Positions 63,679-64,000 of a stretch of DNA of 64,000 nucleotides are shown piece by piece. The notes beneath the pieces are model-generated. The model had not been told where the DNA came from and did no database searches. It saw only the letters and a program-made list of their open reading frames with translations. The number at the start of each line of letters is the position of its first letter. Positions within the stretch are counted from its first letter, which is position 1. The stretch covers positions 124,001 to 188,000 of the forward strand of contig NZ_JAFMNX010000004.1 in assembly GCF_018457165.1 (NCBI RefSeq), read 5' to 3'. The position numbers and the translations under genes were made by a program. Source of the DNA: Tianweitania aestuarii. GTDB taxonomy: Bacteria; Pseudomonadota; Alphaproteobacteria; Rhizobiales; Rhizobiaceae.

Positions 63679-64000
63679 AACAGCGCCAGCTGCTGTTGCG
63701 TTTTTTCCTCCTCGACGCCTTCCAGCGACGACAGGGTCACACCCAGCAGCCGGATGCCCTTCGTGACCGGAAACAAGGCGGCCAGCATCGAGCCCGCAAG
63801 ATCCGTCAGGTCGTTCGCCCCCCCAACGCAATCAGGCAAGGTGCGGCTGCGGGTAATTTGCTGAAAGTCGGCATATTTCACCTTCAGCGTCACCGTTCGT
63901 CCGCGCAGCTGCTTGGTCTCGGAATGCCGCCAGACCTTGTCCGCCAAGGGCACGAGCTCCTGGCGCGCCAGCGCGAGATCGAAGATGTCGGCGGAAAACG
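63675..64000 (-). CDS. dinB: DNA polymerase IV (Y family), C-terminal part
   Basis: About 108 residues up to the window edge; the N-terminal part lies outside. The visible part is the little-finger domain (DKVWRHSETKQLRGRTVTLKVKYADFQQITRSRTLP, in parts) and ends with QLALF, the canonical beta-clamp-binding motif. DinB copies damaged templates with low fidelity. It lies tail-to-tail with the photolyase, overlapping by four bases, which puts two DNA-damage responses side by side. Confidence 0.92.
   Translation of the reverse strand, partial: FSADIFDLALARQELVPLADKVWRHSETKQLRGRTVTLKVKYADFQQITRSRTLPDCVGGANDLTDLAGSMLAALFPVTKGIRLLGVTLSSLEGVEEEKTQQQLALF

Noticed and set aside
1-64000. Mobile elements, CRISPR arrays, tRNA or rRNA genes
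   Set aside because: I looked for transposase motifs, regularly spaced repeats, cloverleaf-like sequences and rRNA blocks and found none I could support.

Overview
The window reads as one contiguous piece of an alphaproteobacterial genome of the order Hyphomicrobiales (Rhizobiaceae/Phyllobacteriaceae-like). The basis is the high G+C content, the dense load of solute transporters (ABC types, TRAP, tripartite tricarboxylate), a DUF982 protein, a D-xylonate/L-arabinonate-type dehydratase closely resembling the rhizobial enzymes, and a TGA-N9-TCA iron-responsive (RirA-type) operator. I found no rRNA, tRNA, insertion sequence, phage gene or CRISPR array. Genus and replicon cannot be fixed from the sequence alone.

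Layout. 1-2.4 kb (-): sugar ABC transporter (binding protein, and a double ATPase cut by the left edge). 2.7-7.4 kb (+): tandem glycine riboswitch driving gcvT-gcvH-gcvP. 7.6-18.7 kb (-): one tightly packed 11-gene operon, tctC-tctB-tctA-gntR-sulfatase-FGE-permease-ATPase-binding protein-sulfatase-SDR, which looks like a self-contained system for importing and desulfating an unknown sulfate ester. 19.0-20.0 kb (-): fbp. 20.9-24.9 kb (+): TRAP transporter plus an L-idonate-5-dehydrogenase-like enzyme. 25.4-30.5 kb (+): cytosolic metallophosphatase with a CUT1-type ABC transporter, then a LacI regulator (-). 31.8-32.7 kb (+): EamA exporter. 32.8-43.0 kb: divergent sugar-acid catabolic cluster with a second TRAP transporter, XylX-like dehydratase, GntR/FCD regulator and FAD oxidase (-), then DenD-like, 3-hydroxyisobutyrate-dehydrogenase-like and IlvD/Edd-type dehydratase genes (+). 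43.1-48.9 kb (-): siderophore receptor and FhuCDB-type importer under a RirA-type box. 49.2-50.9 kb (+): acyl-CoA synthetase. 51.0-51.9 kb (-): ribB with an FMN riboswitch. 52.0-52.9 kb (+): orphan amino-acid binding protein. 53.0-61.5 kb (-): LysR regulator and peptide/amide ABC operon with a cytosolic class A beta-lactamase-like hydrolase and an M20 amidohydrolase. 61.5-64 kb: DUF982 gene (-), DUF2256 plus class II photolyase (+), and the 3' end of dinB (-).

How the genes work together. Most of the window is scavenging metabolism: an importer, one to five cytosolic enzymes and a local regulator per block. Two blocks stand out. The sulfatase operon carries two paralogous sulfatases without signal peptides, their own formylglycine-generating enzyme, two unrelated transporters, and an FCD-family regulator with a TNGTNNNACNA-type operator upstream. 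The 33-43 kb block contains the dehydratase pair of the Weimberg (pentonate to alpha-ketoglutarate semialdehyde) route, with two related dyads likely to bind its regulator and three genes that appear to start with TTG. Across the window, several binding-protein genes are followed by a perfect or near-perfect hairpin before the next operon gene, and convergent gene ends carry long perfect hairpins with no T-tract.
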